A stretch of DNA of 64,000 bases from Gautieria morchelliformis (lineage: Eukaryota > Basidiomycota > Agaricomycetes > Gomphales > Gomphaceae), in the NCBI GenBank assembly GCA_015179125.1, contig WHVA01000579.1, forward strand, positions 1-64,000, given 5' to 3'. The first letter of the stretch is position 1, and every line of letters begins with the position of its first letter. Under the pieces are notes generated by a model, which saw nothing but the letters and a program-made list of their open reading frames with translations, had not been told where the DNA came from and did not search any database. Positions 22,363 through 33,639 of the stretch are shown piece after piece. Position numbers and translations under genes: made by a program.

Positions 22363-24305
22363 TACCTATGCGTTCTGGCGCCTCGCAAATCCTAGGTCGC
22401 TGAGGGAGAGTTGGCGGGTGTGTGGTGTGTGGTCTGGGCGGCTTCCTCTGCTGGTCGTCTTGCGGGTGGTTGACCGTCCCCGAGAGCCGCGCGACGACGG
22501 TCGTGGCCCGGGCCAGTCTTGGCGTGCTGGTTGGTGGTAGTTCTCTTCTGGGCGATAGGTGTCTGCCTGTGTCGCTGGTCGGAAGCGGGGTCGGATCGTC
22601 GGGGCTGGAGGTGGTGGTCCGGGCTCCAGTGCTGTGCTGGCTGATTCCCACGACTGTGGGTCCCTGCTGGAGGGAAGTACCGGAGGTTGCTGTCCGGGTT
22701 CCTTTGCTCGATCCTGTTGGTGCGCTCCTTGAGGCGGGGCAGTCTCGTTCCCATGTCGCATGGCCCGTCTTGTCACAATTGACGCATCTATATCTGTTGG
22801 GGTCAGTTATCGTGCACCCAGATGACCTATGCCCTCGGTGCCGCAAGTGCCACAGATGTCGACAGGGTGTGGGCATTGCGCGGCCCTGTGGGCTGCGCCT
22901 AACCTCTGACACTTAAGACACCTCTTGGCTTCTTGTACGAGCTTCCTGGCTGTTGTCCTGGTGCTGGCTATCAGGATGCCCAGCCGTATCAACGTGTTGG
23001 CCGCGGTGCGGTTGCGCAACTGGATGATGAGGTGCGCCGTTGACTGCCGGTCTGATCTTCGTTCCGGCGGTTTGATCCACCTCGCTGCCAGTACGTCACT
23101 GCTTTCAAGCGCATTGGCCCCTTCGACAGCCTCTATGTCGCCGCGGGAGTTGGGGTCGAATCGGGTTGGGACGAACTCTGCTATAATGGAGTATGGGTTA
23201 GGTTTAATTACCGAGGACTCGTTGAAACGCTCTAGGAAGCGTTGGGCGCGCTGCTGGTCCTGGAATAGTTCGGCCGCCTCCTCGGTGGAGAGCTCCAGGA
23301 AGAAGCCGCTGTTGGGTAGCCTTTGTACGCCGACGGCTTTAGGTTTTTCCTGCTCGCTGTCCCATTCCATCGAGTCGATGGCCTGGTTGGCCTTGCTGAG
23401 AATGTCAGGTTCGGCGAAGCTTCCGATCTGCTGCTCCTGGGCGTCCTGCCGTCTGTCAATGAGTAGTTGCCTTGCTCGGAGATCGCACTTGGCGAGCATG
23501 CTGGACTGTAAGCTGATCGGTTTGGTGGCGCATGCTGCGAGCGCTGCCGCGTAAGTGGGGTATCGGGTGGTGGCAGGCGCGTCCTCAGTGCGCTTGTCAA
23601 CTGCGTGGGGTGCTGCCGGCGGTATCTGGGCTGTGACGGCATCGACAATTCTCTGGGCGGTTCCATCGCTTTCTTCTCTGAGCTCTTCCACCGTCGCTGC
23701 TAGCCTTCCTGTGGAGTTGTTGACGGCTTGAGTCGCACTTTCGATTAGCTGGATGGTCGGTGCTAGGGTGTCGTTGACGCCCAGTAGGCGTTCCTTGACG
23801 AGTGTCGCTATTTCGGACACGGTTGTTCGATCTGCTAGGTCCGTTAGTAGTGTGGCTATCGCCTTGATACCTTCCTCTGTCGTTTTGGGGATGGAAGTCT
23901 GTGCTTCTGCTAGATGTAATAGTGCCGTTGCTAGGGTGTGGTATGTTATCATTTGTTGTTCCGGGAGGAGCCGCCTAGCTAGAAGATACTGGTGTGCGGC
24001 TTCCGGTGAGACTGGCCGTGTCTTGGGTGCGTTCTCGGTTTCGCCTCCATTACCGGTGGTGTTTTGGGAGCTGGATCGAAGGTTGCAGCTGTCTTGACTG
24101 GTCGGAGACGCGCGTTGGAGCAGGGTCCTTTTGCTGAGGACTCCCGCCATCGGGACTGGGTTTTCGCGTGTCTGTTGTGGATGCTGGTGGATGGGTGCCA
24201 GGTGCTGATTTTCGGGTACGTTTGATTGGGGAGCGGTTGGGTTTTTCGACCTTGAGGCTTTGTGAGGGCGTGGGAAAATTTCCTGTGGTGGTGGTTGACT
24301 TCTTA
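22363..24305 (-). pseudogene. LINE ORF1 (Gag-like, zinc knuckles), frameshifted
   Basis: Minus-strand coding region for a non-LTR retrotransposon ORF1 protein: a Pro/Gln/Ser-rich N-terminal part, an alpha-helical stretch (ATALLHLAEAQ, SEIATLVKERLLGV), the conserved FLELSTEEAAELF block, and C-terminal CCHC knuckles (CLKCQRLGAAHRAAQCP; CVNCDKTGHATWERDCP). The frame breaks near 22830 and again near 22720, where the downstream motifs LKERTNRIEQRNPDSNLRYF and DPQSWES lie in other frames. It ends with stop TAG at 22366, a few bases before the rearrangement breakpoint. ORF1 binds the element's RNA. Its 5' end is joined to a gypsy gag relic at about 24306. Confidence 0.8.
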
Positions 24306-24718
24306 GGTAAGTCTCAGTGGAACTTGATGACCTTCTTGTTATCATCATATTCTGTCAGGTCAATCAGCTCCTGGAACCAGTCAATGTATTTGTTGATCAG
24401 ATCTTTGGCTTGATGCCAGACGGTCCCTTTGAGTTTAGTGAGGGATGCGAGCTGCTCATTCCTCAGGCAAACTGGCCGACAAACTCCTTCTCAAAGTCTG
24501 CCCAGGTCCAGAAGTGTGGAGTTCAAGACTTCACCTCAGCTCATAAGACTTGGTTTGCAAAGTGTGTAGCCCTGCTGGTTTTGAAGAATGACAGTGCCCA
24601 GTGGATGCAGGCCTGGTCTGATGGGAACCTGTCTCCGCTGACTGTGAAATGCAGGGCGAGGGTGTTCAGAAAGGCTCAGCCCCAGTCTCGGTCGCCATCG
24701 AAAAAAAATTTGTACTAG
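24306..24718 (-). pseudogene. Gypsy Gag relic
   Basis: Minus-strand translation gives FPSDQACIHWALSFFKTSRA and, after several stops and shifts, WADFEKEFVGQF, WHQAKDLINKYIDWFQELI and DLTEYDDNKKVIKFH. These are collinear with the capsid region of the gag at 11-12 kb but clearly diverged. It is cut at the LINE junction on one side and fades out on the other. Confidence 0.8.
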
Positions 24719-24927
24719 TACCACGTCGGATCCTTCAAGGGACAGTCATGATATCTATCTTAGCATCTTACTGCTCGGGACGACAATCGTAAAATGAAAA
24801 ACACCCAGTTGGGAGGTGAGAATAGCGCTGTTACTGTACATAGAGGATTGACAATTCGACTATCAAGGATCAGGACGGATTTTGTACAGAGTTCATGATG
24901 CCAATCATTCTTCTTCAAAGCATGTGG

Positions 24928-26780
24928 TTAGGCCGTGCCAACCCTGGTCTTGAGCACAGAGAGCGACGGCGAAAAGAAGTAGGCGCCTCCTTTGGAGATC
25001 ACAAATTGCTGCGGAAGGCTCGTGTTAGCTCCCTGCGCCTTAGGGTCCAACCCCCCTGTCTGGCGTGGCTGGCCATTTTTCTGGCCGATGACTACCAAAA
25101 GAACACGTTGAGATGTCACGACGGGCAAGAAGAATAGAAACGGCGCACTAGGATCAAAGCCTGGGTTGAAGGGCTTCCCATCCACTGTCTTGCCGAAGAT
25201 GAAGCCGGGGCTGTTCGCCCAAGCTGTTCCGGCTCGTGATTAGGCATACGATAACCATACTGTACTCAAGTGACGTACATTCTTGCATGAATTCAAATCC
25301 ATTGCTCAGAATGCTTTGATAGCATACGAACGCCAGACCTCTCTCGAGGGAGGTCTTATGGTTCTGGCGCTCCAGGGGGGTGACTTCCGGACCAAAGGGA
25401 ATACCAGTGCGGTTGATCGAGTGAGGAGCAACACGAGCAGCCCCTAGGTCCGAGCGGGGGTTGGTTTTGCGGACGTGCGCAGCAAATGGACAGCTGGTCT
25501 GGTCCGTAGGCTGTGAAGTTGGTTAACAGATGCTTGCATAGACGCTGGCATGTCAGGCACATACCTTGGAGAAGTCAAAGTTATTATTTCTCTGGGGATC
25601 GTCTGCCAGCTTGGGGTCATCCTGGGTAGGGGTTATGTCGATAGGCGCACCTAGGTTCTCGAGCAGTTACTATCAGGAGTAAATGGGTAGAAAGCTGACT
25701 CACCACTCTTCCACCTACCAAACATCCTTGCGCCGAAGAGCTCTGCGCCCTTTTCAATGCCGAGCTCGAGAGGGAAAAGAGGATTGTCGTGCTTGAACTT
25801 ATCGAACTCCGGAACGAGCTGGTCCAGGTGGCGATACACCAAAATACTTCCATTCTTGGCCCACACAGGGCGAGTTGCAGCGGAGGTATCCCCAGGCTGA
25901 CCCATAAGCAGAACGCCGGGGTCGCATACCTGCTGACCGGGAAGGGGAGCGACAATGCCCTTCACAGCGGGTGAAGAGATGCCATCCCTGTACCCAAAGT
26001 GCTCGTGTCCTTTCTCTGCTCCCGGGCGAACAACTCCGTTAACCTTGAAAACCTGCTTAATGGTGTGGCCTAGCAATAAAAGTAGTTTAGCTTCCGTGGC
26101 CAGCACGCTGGCTTCGCAGTCTCCGGCAATCTGGTTTTCGCAGTAGAGTCAAGAGAAATGTACCAAGCTTCTATGGGCCAACGTACCAAAATGATGCCAT
26201 GCATATCACCCTTGAATGCGGGAAGCCAGTCAGGAACGTTGTCTCCGAGCTGCTGCGCATGTTGGAATTGTCCTGCAGTGAATGCGGGGTCACCAAGGTT
26301 GTCCGTTAGCCCAAGCTGACGAACAGGACATAGATTGAGTCAAGCTCAAAGAATCGAGGCATATAACCACACACCAAGTTTAATCCAGACTGCGTAAAAG
26401 CAATGTTTACAGCAGAATGCGGAAGGAGAGGGCATATTTTTCCTTGGTACTTTGCCTTCTGGGCGCTGATATGCTGGCGGAAACCTTGGACGTCGCTGGA
26501 GACCGTAGATGCATTAGTTCACAGCAGCTGAGCGTATAAGGCGGAGTAATTACGCGGCGGATGTGATGAGCGCCATGAATGCTTGACTCCCGACGACCTT
26601 TCTGAACGCGGCTCCTTGAGCAATTGTGAAAAATATGAAATTCTCCACACGCTTAGGGATTTGAAGGCTATTATGGGTGGTGAGCTTCATAAATACACAA
26701 AAAAAACAAAAAAAAAAAAGCACGGACATGACATCCCCTTGGACATCGGTCAGGTCTACAGGCGTAGGTACTACAGACAT
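24928..26780 (-). CDS. DyP-type (dye-decolorizing) heme peroxidase, eight exons, intact
   Basis: Exons (minus): 26780-26728, 26667-26554, 26495-26375, 26315-26187, 26130-25704, 25650-25565, 25510-25279, 25223-24928. The introns are 53-60 bp with GT...AG ends. The sum is 1458 nt, giving 485 aa with no internal stop, the usual size for fungal DyPs. The ATG at 26780 (MSVVPTPVDL) leads into DLTDVQGDV, the family's N-terminal signature. It carries GYRDGIS with the catalytic distal Asp, CPFAAHVRKTNPR with the proximal heme-ligand His, INRTGIPFG with the distal Arg, and FDPSAPFLFF near the C-terminus. DyPs use H2O2 to oxidise dyes, phenolics and lignin-like compounds. No signal peptide is evident from this start. 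A TATA box lies upstream. Neighbours are transposon debris, so no cluster partner is visible. The first intron has a long poly-T tract and a non-consensus GTCCGT donor. Confidence 0.93.
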
Positions 26781-26855
26781 CAGAGGGAATATTGAATCTT
26801 GTAGCAACTGAGGTCGGGTGATGGGAACAAGCAGAGCTGTTGCCAATCATAGGAG

Positions 26856-26863
26856 CCTTTATA
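26856..26863 (-). promoter_or_regulatory. TATA box of the DyP gene
   Basis: TATAAAGG on the minus strand about 76-83 bp upstream of the ATG at 26780, a plausible fungal core-promoter position. Confidence 0.5.
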
Positions 26864-29484
26864 CTCTTGCCTGAACAGTGATGAACTAGTATTCGCTCAA
26901 TGTGTTGGCGAGAAGCCTAGGCACCATCTGCCATGACAAGTGAACCAAAGCGCCTGGGCAGTTACACTCCGGTGTCTAGGCGTTCATTATTCAGTACTGG
27001 TGAATGGCGTCGAGATGACTTTTTAGGGGCGGCATTCAGTGGGAATACATACCCGAAATTACTGGCAGTGCCCCACGGCGCTCAGTGGGGCTCGAAGCTT
27101 GGAAGCTCCGGTTCAAAACTACATACTCGACGCCAGGCCCAGCGATATGCTCCAAAAGCATAGCCGCCAAGGACTGATCCCAAGCAGCGAGGCGTAACTG
27201 AATCATTGGCTGTTGTCGCCTATATGGAGACAGGCCCCGCACGTCGTAAAAGAAGGGGGGGGCTAAAGGTCTGTGTATACCAAAGTCCCTGTCATTTTTG
27301 GTCATCGGCTCCTTGTATTTCAAATACGACGTCACAGGTCACAGCGGCGGCTGTGTAAGCCCTGGCCGAAGCACCGCCACCACTTCAGTACTTCGAAGTC
27401 AGGACCCTCGACGACTACTGGAACTCGCAATGATCTTCGCGGCTCCTTAGCTTAGATTGAGAAGATGGAACACGTTGATTGGGCACACAGAATTACTGCG
27501 CTTCTGCTCCAAGAGTAATATCGGTCAAAGTCTTCTGTGTCTGCGGCTGCTGCACCTCCGTTTCAGCGATCCACTCAATATGAACGGATAGTATGGACCG
27601 CTGCCGCCGCGTTACCGCTCTTGATATAGAAAGAATCTTCCTGCTCGGCACCTCTGTCTGAATCCAGAACGTAAGGGTTTCTCGTTGTCATAATAAGTGC
27701 GTCTTTAATTAGAAAGCTAGGCCGTCACTTCCGTCTCATTCGATCCCCAGCTGTCCAAGACACGAGGAGAGCAATGGTTCTTGAGACAATACTGTAGTCA
27801 CGGGGAACGCCTGTGTCACAAGGCCTCTTCCGTGTATTTATAAGGAAAGTGACTGTGGCGTCGACACGAGATGAATAATGATTGCTTACTGCCTTTCTTC
27901 CTTTTAAATTCTGGTAGGTACGCTTCGTGCGTTTGTATCCCAATACAGCCACTAGCTCGGTTGCTTGCCGCGCTCATTTGGATTAATCCAGATATATCCT
28001 CACTCTTGAATATCACTCAGGCCTCGGACGTGTTTGTGCCCATCCAGAAGCTTCTTACTAAACCTTGTGTGTCACACTCGTTGAAGTCGTTCGAGGGTAG
28101 TCACTGCCAAAAGATTATGTCTCCAGGCAACTAACTACGTACGAGACTCACCATGACGGTAAGTATCATGATTGTAGCGAATAATTAATCGCCTTGACAG
28201 ACGAGAATTCCAGGAAATTAGACCTATTGTATACTTTCGCTTTCAACACAGCTGTACAACTTTATATCAAGTGCTGAATCATATACGCTTGATTGAGCCT
28301 TTTCACTTACAGTGTAACAGCCAAGCAGACGTCGTGGACATCTCGTTTCAGCAGCTGTAAGTCATGATTTATCTTGAACTATAGCAGATGGGATACAGAA
28401 AGATTTCGGCGAGCATTCACGCCGTCAACGACATCGTGTTTACTGCTAGTGCGACCTCGGAGCCGGTCGTTAGTGGAAGAATTCGCTACTCGCCCGGACG
28501 TTCCAAAGGCAGAATGACAAAATTATTTGCTCGACACGTCGTGAATAAATAATAATTTAGCATTTTACCGTAATTATTCAAGATCAGCCTAGTTTCGATC
28601 AACGTGTAGGTTTACGGCAAGCCTGAGTATTTACATCATCATTATTTCGACTAGGTACCAGCCGCCGAGTATCTGTGCGTATAGTAGTGGTTCACCTTCG
28701 AATGAGCACGTACTTAGGTCGGGTTGCTGGCAGTATATTGATACTACTGGTGCATTAACGTTGGTCCTCGGAAATTTCAGTTGATGGAAGCCGTATGAAG
28801 TGTAATTGGCCACGCGGAGGATTTCTAGAACAAAAGAAAACGACAGAAACAGTCGACCGCAGCACGGAAGGATGGTTATTGAACACCCGGTGCATGACGA
28901 AAGCCTTTGGTATGATGAACTTACTGTTGGGAGAGGACTCCATGCGGCCCAGCGCTAAGAATGCACATTTTGTAATTCCCAGTGTAGTAAAGGCATCATG
29001 CACCGCACTGCAAGTGTCACTTGACTCGGACTGGGTTCATTCCCGCTGGCGGGAGGCCCAGCCCGAAAATAGGGATGTCAGATGTATAGGGGAAGACACG
29101 ACGCGTCACGTTGAATATTATGGTACCTTACTTAGCCTGAGATTCTTCTACTAATCCTCCTCTTCGGCTGATAGCGTCGATGGCGACCCCCAGTCGAACC
29201 AAGGGATAAAGTTGGGGAAAAGAATGAATATTAGAATGACGAAGCAGGCTTAATTTCCTCGGATACGCACCGTTGAAAGGAACTAATATTCGTCACTACG
29301 TGATTGCGGGTCGGAAGATTCGCTATTCCCAACAAGCTCTGTGATGTGTCAATGAGCTCCTCCCGAGTACTGCACTAGTTTGCCAGCCACTATGGAGCAC
29401 GGTGAAGAAAGCTCCAGCGAAAGTCATCATCGATCATCCTCAAGCATAGATACTTAAGATAGTTAGTCGTCACTAGCCATCGAT
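26864..29484. other. No recognisable gene
   Basis: Short frames only, no family recognised on either strand. It probably holds the DyP promoter region at its left end and otherwise unassigned intergenic DNA. Confidence 0.4.
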
Positions 29485-29563
29485 ACATGAATGGTGAAAC
29501 GGTATCATGCTTGCCTTCCATGAGCGACAGCAAGCGGCCGGGGTTCGACTCCCCGTTCATGTA
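29485..29563 (+). tRNA. tRNA-Gly (anticodon UCC) with an 8-nt intron
   Basis: The cloverleaf folds cleanly: acceptor stem ACATGAA/TTCATGT (7 perfect pairs), D stem GTGA/TCAT with a GG-containing loop, anticodon stem CTTGC/GCAAG, T stem CGGGG/CCCCG with loop TTCGACT, and discriminator A. The anticodon loop region is CTTCCATGAGCGACA. Removing TGAGCGAC between positions 37 and 38, the canonical eukaryotic intron site, leaves CTTCCAA, the usual Gly-UCC loop. The A box (TGGTGAAACGG) and B box (GGTTCGACTCC) match consensus. The isotype call rests on the intron placement, and the A1-U72 acceptor start is unusual for Gly. Confidence 0.85.
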
Positions 29564-29564
29564 A

Positions 29565-29571
29565 TTTTTTT
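29565..29571 (+). terminator. RNA polymerase III terminator of the tRNA
   Basis: Run of seven T residues beginning two bases after the tRNA discriminator. Confidence 0.85.
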
Positions 29572-30950
29572 CGTTGCCTGGCTGAGACATTACGTAAGTA
29601 TTATTTTACTCAAACCACCTTCCTTCTTTGCGATCGTGAGCGCCTATGTACGGTGTCCATAAGCCGCCAGGTTGAAGCCTATGGCTCCTCTTCCAGGTAA
29701 TTTTGGCATCGTCTTTCCCCTTTCCACTTTACAAGTAATTTTTGGTTCCTTCTTCTGCCACTCCCCTTTGCTGTAGGGCTCTCAGATGGGTTAATATGTT
29801 ACGACCACCGTGTTCGTTGTATCCACAACTGACAATGCGACGCCGCGCTAGAGCACTTTCAATAGCGACCAGCCAGTCAAGGCTCCGGCAATGAAGAAAA
29901 TACGGCATAGACTAGACCAAGGTCGATATCACGACCCGCAACCGCTTGGTTTAGTGCGGCCTGCCAGACGCATTGTCTATGAGGGCCTTGGTCGCACTGA
30001 GTTCAAGACGAGCTCTAGAACCTCGAGACGTGCAGCGTCGAATTCACAGCACCCGCGTCCATCGTGCCCGCCCAGTTCCCCGTGAACGTGATCGCACTGC
30101 CGGTGTCGAACGCCTGCGTGCCCTCGAGCGCGAGGAAGTACAAGAACGGCTGCGGGAACGCATATACGGGAATGGTGATGTTGGACGGCGGCTTCAGCGC
30201 GTCGCACGTCGCGTTCTGCGCCACAGCGGACCTGGAGGCCAGCAACGCCCCCCACTCTGGGAGGTCACTGCGAGAGAGTAACATTGTATATGATGAGCCT
30301 GCGCGGCGCACGGTCACAGCACACACACACGGGCGCACAAGCTGGGGCGCAAAATACGTACGTGCCGCGATGAACTAAGCAGAGGGGCAGAAATTGGCTC
30401 TCCTCGCGCATTTTATACGGCACGCTTCACAATTTATTTAGAAATGGCGTCGCGCCCAGCCTGAGCAGGGTCACCACGAGCAAAGGGGCAGTGATACGAT
30501 CAGTCCCCAACCACGCTTTGGGCCCCCACTGAGCTGCCGTGGCGTTGCAATTTATTAGAGAATATCTGCTGAGCGCTGAGCCCTTATGCCAATACGTACT
30601 TACGCGTGAAACGCCAGGGTAAAGGTGACAGATGCGGGAGAGCAGGTGCCGCTGTGGAGTGTCTTAATATACATATATCTTCGCCGGGGCACCTGTCTGC
30701 TGAGGCTTCACCCTAGAGCGGGAGCTAGAGTTGGAAGGGGTCATGCGAGTCTTCTCTATAGACTGAACAGTGGACACACCCTGTGAATGTGAGTAGAAAT
30801 AACCACTGGCATTAAGACTTGCCTGGTTCTCTGAGGCGTCGGTGTCGTTCACATTCACGGGCACGGGCATCGAGTGGTTCGGTGTCACGGGCCCGATGGT
30901 GGCGTTGCAGGTGTTCATGAGCGTTGTGTCGACGGGGCATTGTCGCTGAT
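29572..30950. other. No gene assigned; possible secreted-protein remnants
   Basis: Between about 30015 and 30338 the minus strand has an N-glycosylation-rich frame (NATCDALKPPSNITIPVYAF), and between 30664 and 30918 another (CNATIGPVTPNHSMPVPVNV). I cannot assign either to a family. They could be decayed pieces of extracellular proteins related to the oxidase relic that follows, or chance frames in GC-rich DNA. Confidence 0.3.
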
Positions 30951-30953
30951 CTG

Positions 30954-31973
30954 ACCGGCGGGCCGCCAGGTCTCCCTGAACAGCACGCCTCCCGTCGCTA
31001 CGGTGAGTGCCTTCTCGGACGTGACGAATGAGCAGCAGTGGCTATTCAGCAATCTCACGCTGCCGTTCGCCACGTACACCATTACCATCCAGAACACTTT
31101 TGGGCACGCCTCGAGCTTGAGCGCGTTTGTCGTGACGCCCGCCGCCGCGCCGCCGATCCCAAACGCGGGCGGCTGGAGCCTGATACAGCGGGGCCTGACG
31201 GGCGTGTCGGCGATGCAGGTCACGGTCGTGTCGCCCACGCACGCGATCATCTTCGACAAGGTCGAGCACAGCTACGCGAGCATCGGCGGGCACCCCGCGT
31301 GGGGCGTGCTGTACGACCTCAACACGGACGAGACGCGGCTGTTCCTGCTCGAGTCGAACTCGTTCTGCGCGTCGGGCTTGTTCTTGTCGAACGGGACGCT
31401 GATCAGCGTCGGCGGGAACCCCGCGGCGGTGATCGACACGTCGAACGATGCGTATCACGACGTCAACGGGCTGCAGGGCATCCGGATCGTGGAGCCGTGT
31501 CTCAGCCCCGACGGGAACTGCGTCGTGCAGGACATAGTGACCGCGACGCGCGTCAAACGGTGGTACCCCACCGTTCTGCGGATCACGGATGGCTCTGCAC
31601 TCATCATCTGAGGGGTGACGGAGAACGTGTTTATGAACAACATCAGCCGGTGTCGTTCTTCCCGTCCAAGCCTACGAGTCCTATCAAGTTCGACGTGCCG
31701 TTCCTCAACCGTACGCTCAACGCCAACCTGTTCGTGCACGCGTTGTCGCTCCCGGGCCAGCGGGCGTTTATCATCTCGAACACGCCGTCCATATTCTTCA
31801 ACTGGGGCGCGTCTCCGCCGCAAGAGGAGCCGCTGGAGCACGCTTTCCCGGGGAGCAACCTGACGGTCACTGCGCCGCCGGGGCCGCAGTACGTGTTTGT
31901 GGTGGCGGATGGGGTGGCGAGCAAGGCGGCGATGGCGCTGATTGGGGACGGGAAGGCGCCCTCGGCACACTGA
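30954..31973 (+). pseudogene. Glyoxal oxidase-like copper radical oxidase, internally deleted
   Basis: A stop at 30951-30953 precedes the readable frame. An N-terminal beta-rich extension (VSLNSTPPVATVSAFSDV) runs into the glyoxal oxidase N-domain: GWSLIQRGLTGVSAMQVTVV, DKVEHSYASIGGHPAWGVLY, NSFCASGLFLSNGTLISVGG with the Cys of the Tyr-Cys cofactor, then KRWYPTVLRITDGSALII. A TGA at 31609 interrupts it where the family has a Gly. A base loss near 31640 moves NRTLNANLFVHALSLPGQRAF to another frame. After FFNWGAS the sequence jumps to the C-terminal beta domain (YVFVVADGVASKAAMALIGD), so the kelch half with the Tyr-His and FSTH-type copper ligands is missing. Intact relatives are secreted H2O2 producers supporting peroxidases. 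This copy is dead. Confidence 0.85.
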
Positions 31974-32086
31974 GAACAAGCGATTTTTTGATAAAATAGT
32001 GCATAGCAGCATTGTGATTTGCAACAGACGAAAGGAGCGGAGGAAGTTGAAAGTGCAGACTACGTAGTGCCATGAGAGAGAGAGAG

Positions 32087-32135
32087 ACGTTCAATTATAG
32101 TGCTTGAAGTCGCTTCAAGCACTATAATTGAACGT
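32087..32135. repeat. Perfect inverted repeat, 23-bp arms, 3-bp spacer
   Basis: Arms ACGTTCAATTATAGTGCTTGAAG and its exact reverse complement are separated by TCG. It lies about 115 bp downstream of the oxidase relic's stop codon and directly after a GA repeat. Confidence 0.97.
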
Positions 32136-32974
32136 GCACCATACTTAAGTACTGTGACTAGGAAATTGGGCCAAAGTGAACACTGAGAAATGGGCGTGAA
32201 TGGGCTGTGGGCACCCGCAGATGCACCTGGCCCCATGCTGGAGACATAGATCTAAACCTATCGCGCTTATGCAGAAGATGGTTGCATCTCCAGACTTTTG
32301 TCTCTTGCCGCGGGATCCTACCTCTGGTCCCCCAGTGGTGGTCAAAACTCACTATGTGGTAGAGAGGGAGAAAATATCAGAAGGACTGGGTGTAATTATT
32401 GGCCAGGGAGGCATGAGAGGGCCAATCCCTCATGATGAGAACTCGGCGTAAAGAGAGCCGAGTTCGACGTGGGGTATGTTCTGCGATAGAGTCTGCGTTA
32501 GCCAAGTGCAGTGTTCAAGAGGGCCCGAGGTTATTTTCATAATGCGCTTTCGAGCACTCTATATTTGCGGCGGAACACTATCCGGAGCGCTCCGGACTAT
32601 AGGAGTGGTCTATCATTAGCCTGTAGTGCTTAGCCATTGGTCTATCAGGTCCAGTGCGTAGCCACTGTCTATCAGGTGCGTAACGCTACATCGCGACACT
32701 GCCTCAATCCTTGTACCAGTGACGCACACATTCTGTCTAGAGTTGTTTTCTTTGTTAATTTTTTATTATTTTCAATACAGCCAGCTACAGGGCTGCTCAG
32801 AGTCCTCTCTTAAATTCTCTGACATGCCCTAGCAGCAACCAATCGGTCGCCCTCTACCAACCCCTTACAGCCATCTACTAGCTATCTTGGGTTCTCGCAT
32901 CTTTTTTCCTCTCCACTCGACGCCACAGACTGATGTACCACAAACTGTCCTCCATGCGGATCAACGCCCACAAT
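32136..32974. other. No recognisable gene
   Basis: No family seen. It contains short direct repeats around 32620-32690 (CTATCAGGTCCAGTGCGTAGCC and a related unit) and a CGGAGCGCTCCG palindrome near 32583. Confidence 0.4.
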
Positions 32975-33639
32975 CGTCAGAATTCTGTCTTTTTTATGTC
33001 GTCGTTTGAGTTTGTGCCTTGACTTTGTCCTTCGAACTTTGTCCTCCGTCAACGCAGGCCTCGTGTCCAGGGGCTCAGTTCTATTTGTCCTTCAGACTTG
33101 TCCTTAATGTCACGCTGCCTTTGTACCCAATTCCAGGTCTCATAGGTATAGTTCAGTCAACTATGCCAGCTTTCTGCGATGCCTGACGCCATTTTTTATG
33201 TACATTTTGAAGTACCTTATCCTTGGGTTTCCACCGGCTGTATGCCTGTCTCAGAAGCTCCCGCCAATGTTTTGAACGATAAGGATTCCAACGACACGTG
33301 GCAATATAATATAATAGCATACAAGAAGCCTCATGATATCTGGATCCCCGGTGACCACGCCCTCATTTTGGCTGTCAATGCCAGTGTGTGATTCCCTGAT
33401 TTGGCTATGTCTCACTTAGCTGGAGATAACAAAGGTTCGATGCCAAGGAAAACAAGTCAGCAGTGGCACAGAGTGACTTGTCGGCCCGCTAACTGAGACT
33501 ACACTTTGTGCTACCATTCTTTGAACAGTCGTTTTTGTGCCGTCGACATATGACTTTGATCTCAATTTTCTTTGTTTCCGGGGGAGTACTTAAGCGCTCC
33601 GGCGAGCATCTGAGCACTTCGCATCTTTACCCAGGCGAT
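32975..33639 (+). repeat. Segmental duplication unit 1, non-coding part
   Basis: Closely matches 36812-37500, starting at CGTCAGAATTCT and continuing to TTTACCCAGGCGAT, with small indels. It precedes the plus-strand FunK1 copy in both units and so marks the tandem duplication. Confidence 0.9.

Noticed and set aside
22422..23554. Plus-strand frames of 164 and 209 codons
   Set aside because: Antisense shadows of the LINE ORF1, which carries the CCHC knuckles.
26781..26846. Upstream extension of the DyP frame by 22 codons
   Set aside because: The frame is open but begins with TTG. The first in-frame ATG is at 26780 and leads directly into the family signature.
31038..31973. Long Arg-rich plus-strand frame over the oxidase relic
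   Set aside because: It is a shadow frame of GC-rich coding sequence for its first two thirds. Only its last part coincides with the real (shifted) oxidase frame.
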